A stretch of DNA of 13,609 bases from Planctomycetes bacterium RBG_16_41_13 (GTDB lineage Bacteria > Planctomycetota > Brocadiia > Brocadiales > Brocadiaceae): assembly GCA_001828295.1 (NCBI GenBank), contig MHYI01000073.1, forward strand, positions 6,077 to 19,685. Reading direction: 5' to 3'. Position numbers and translations under genes: made by a program. The notes under the pieces were generated by a model that made no database searches, was not told where the DNA came from, and was given only the letters and a program-made list of their open reading frames with translations. How positions within the stretch are numbered: the stretch's first letter is position 1; each line of letters begins with the position of its first letter. Of this stretch, positions 13,568-13,609 are shown piece after piece.

Positions 13568-13609
13568 ATGCCGGAAACAAAACCGAAGATAACAAAGAAG
13601 ACTTTCATA
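13568..13609 (+). CDS. Start of an unidentified gene, cut by window edge
   Basis: GAGAGG at 13555-13560 is well placed before an ATG that opens MPETKPKITKKTFI, 14 codons to the window end. The basic TKKTFI piece faintly resembles the start of a twin-arginine-type export signal (as in Rieske-type proteins), but it has lysines instead of arginines and too little sequence is present to assign a family. Confidence 0.55.
   Translation, partial: MPETKPKITKKTFI

Overview
The window looks like chromosomal DNA of moderate to low GC from a free-living Gram-negative-type bacterium. A fused type I dehydroquinase/shikimate dehydrogenase (AroDE), the C5 heme route, a CcsA/HemX-type membrane protein, an orphan cobalamin methyltransferase, secreted proteins and repeat-littered intergenic DNA together fit a planctomycete such as an anammox Brocadiales member. 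That assignment is inference from gene content and style, because no rRNA or other diagnostic marker is present.

Left part (1-4271), all on the minus strand and read from right to left: an AbrB-type antitoxin and RelE-like toxin pair with its own promoter and a palindromic operator candidate, then leuA, aroDE and aroK (aroK runs off the left edge). leuA-aroDE-aroK is a compact amino-acid biosynthesis operon: leucine entry step, two central shikimate steps, and shikimate phosphorylation. aroK appears to start at TTG and is preceded by a possible 18-codon leader ORF whose stop overlaps that start.

Middle part (4367-7628), plus strand: a roughly 15-repeat TPR protein with a probable lipoprotein signal, then two small exported proteins of unknown role. 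The first of these has a near-consensus promoter, a leader of about 120 nt and a strong intrinsic terminator. Six bases past that terminator lies a nearly perfect 28-bp-arm palindrome.

Right part (7629-13609): cobM/cbiF (plus), rlmH (minus), queE-queC (plus; the first and last enzymes of preQ0 synthesis, with queE possibly leaderless), and hemX/ccsA-like followed by hemA (minus). The hemX-hemA pair is conventional, but here 395 bp of degenerate short tandem repeats separate the two genes. The same repeat words (AATCTGTGT/CTCTGTG type) occur upstream of cobM, where they create a spurious upstream start. A new plus-strand gene begins at 13568, behind a promoter-like TTGACA embedded in a palindrome.

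I do not see a clear novel defence or mobile system. The most unusual material is intergenic: two repeat clusters built from the same words, a 24-bp direct repeat that supplies the hemX stop codon, the long palindrome at 7033-7089, and several start-site oddities.
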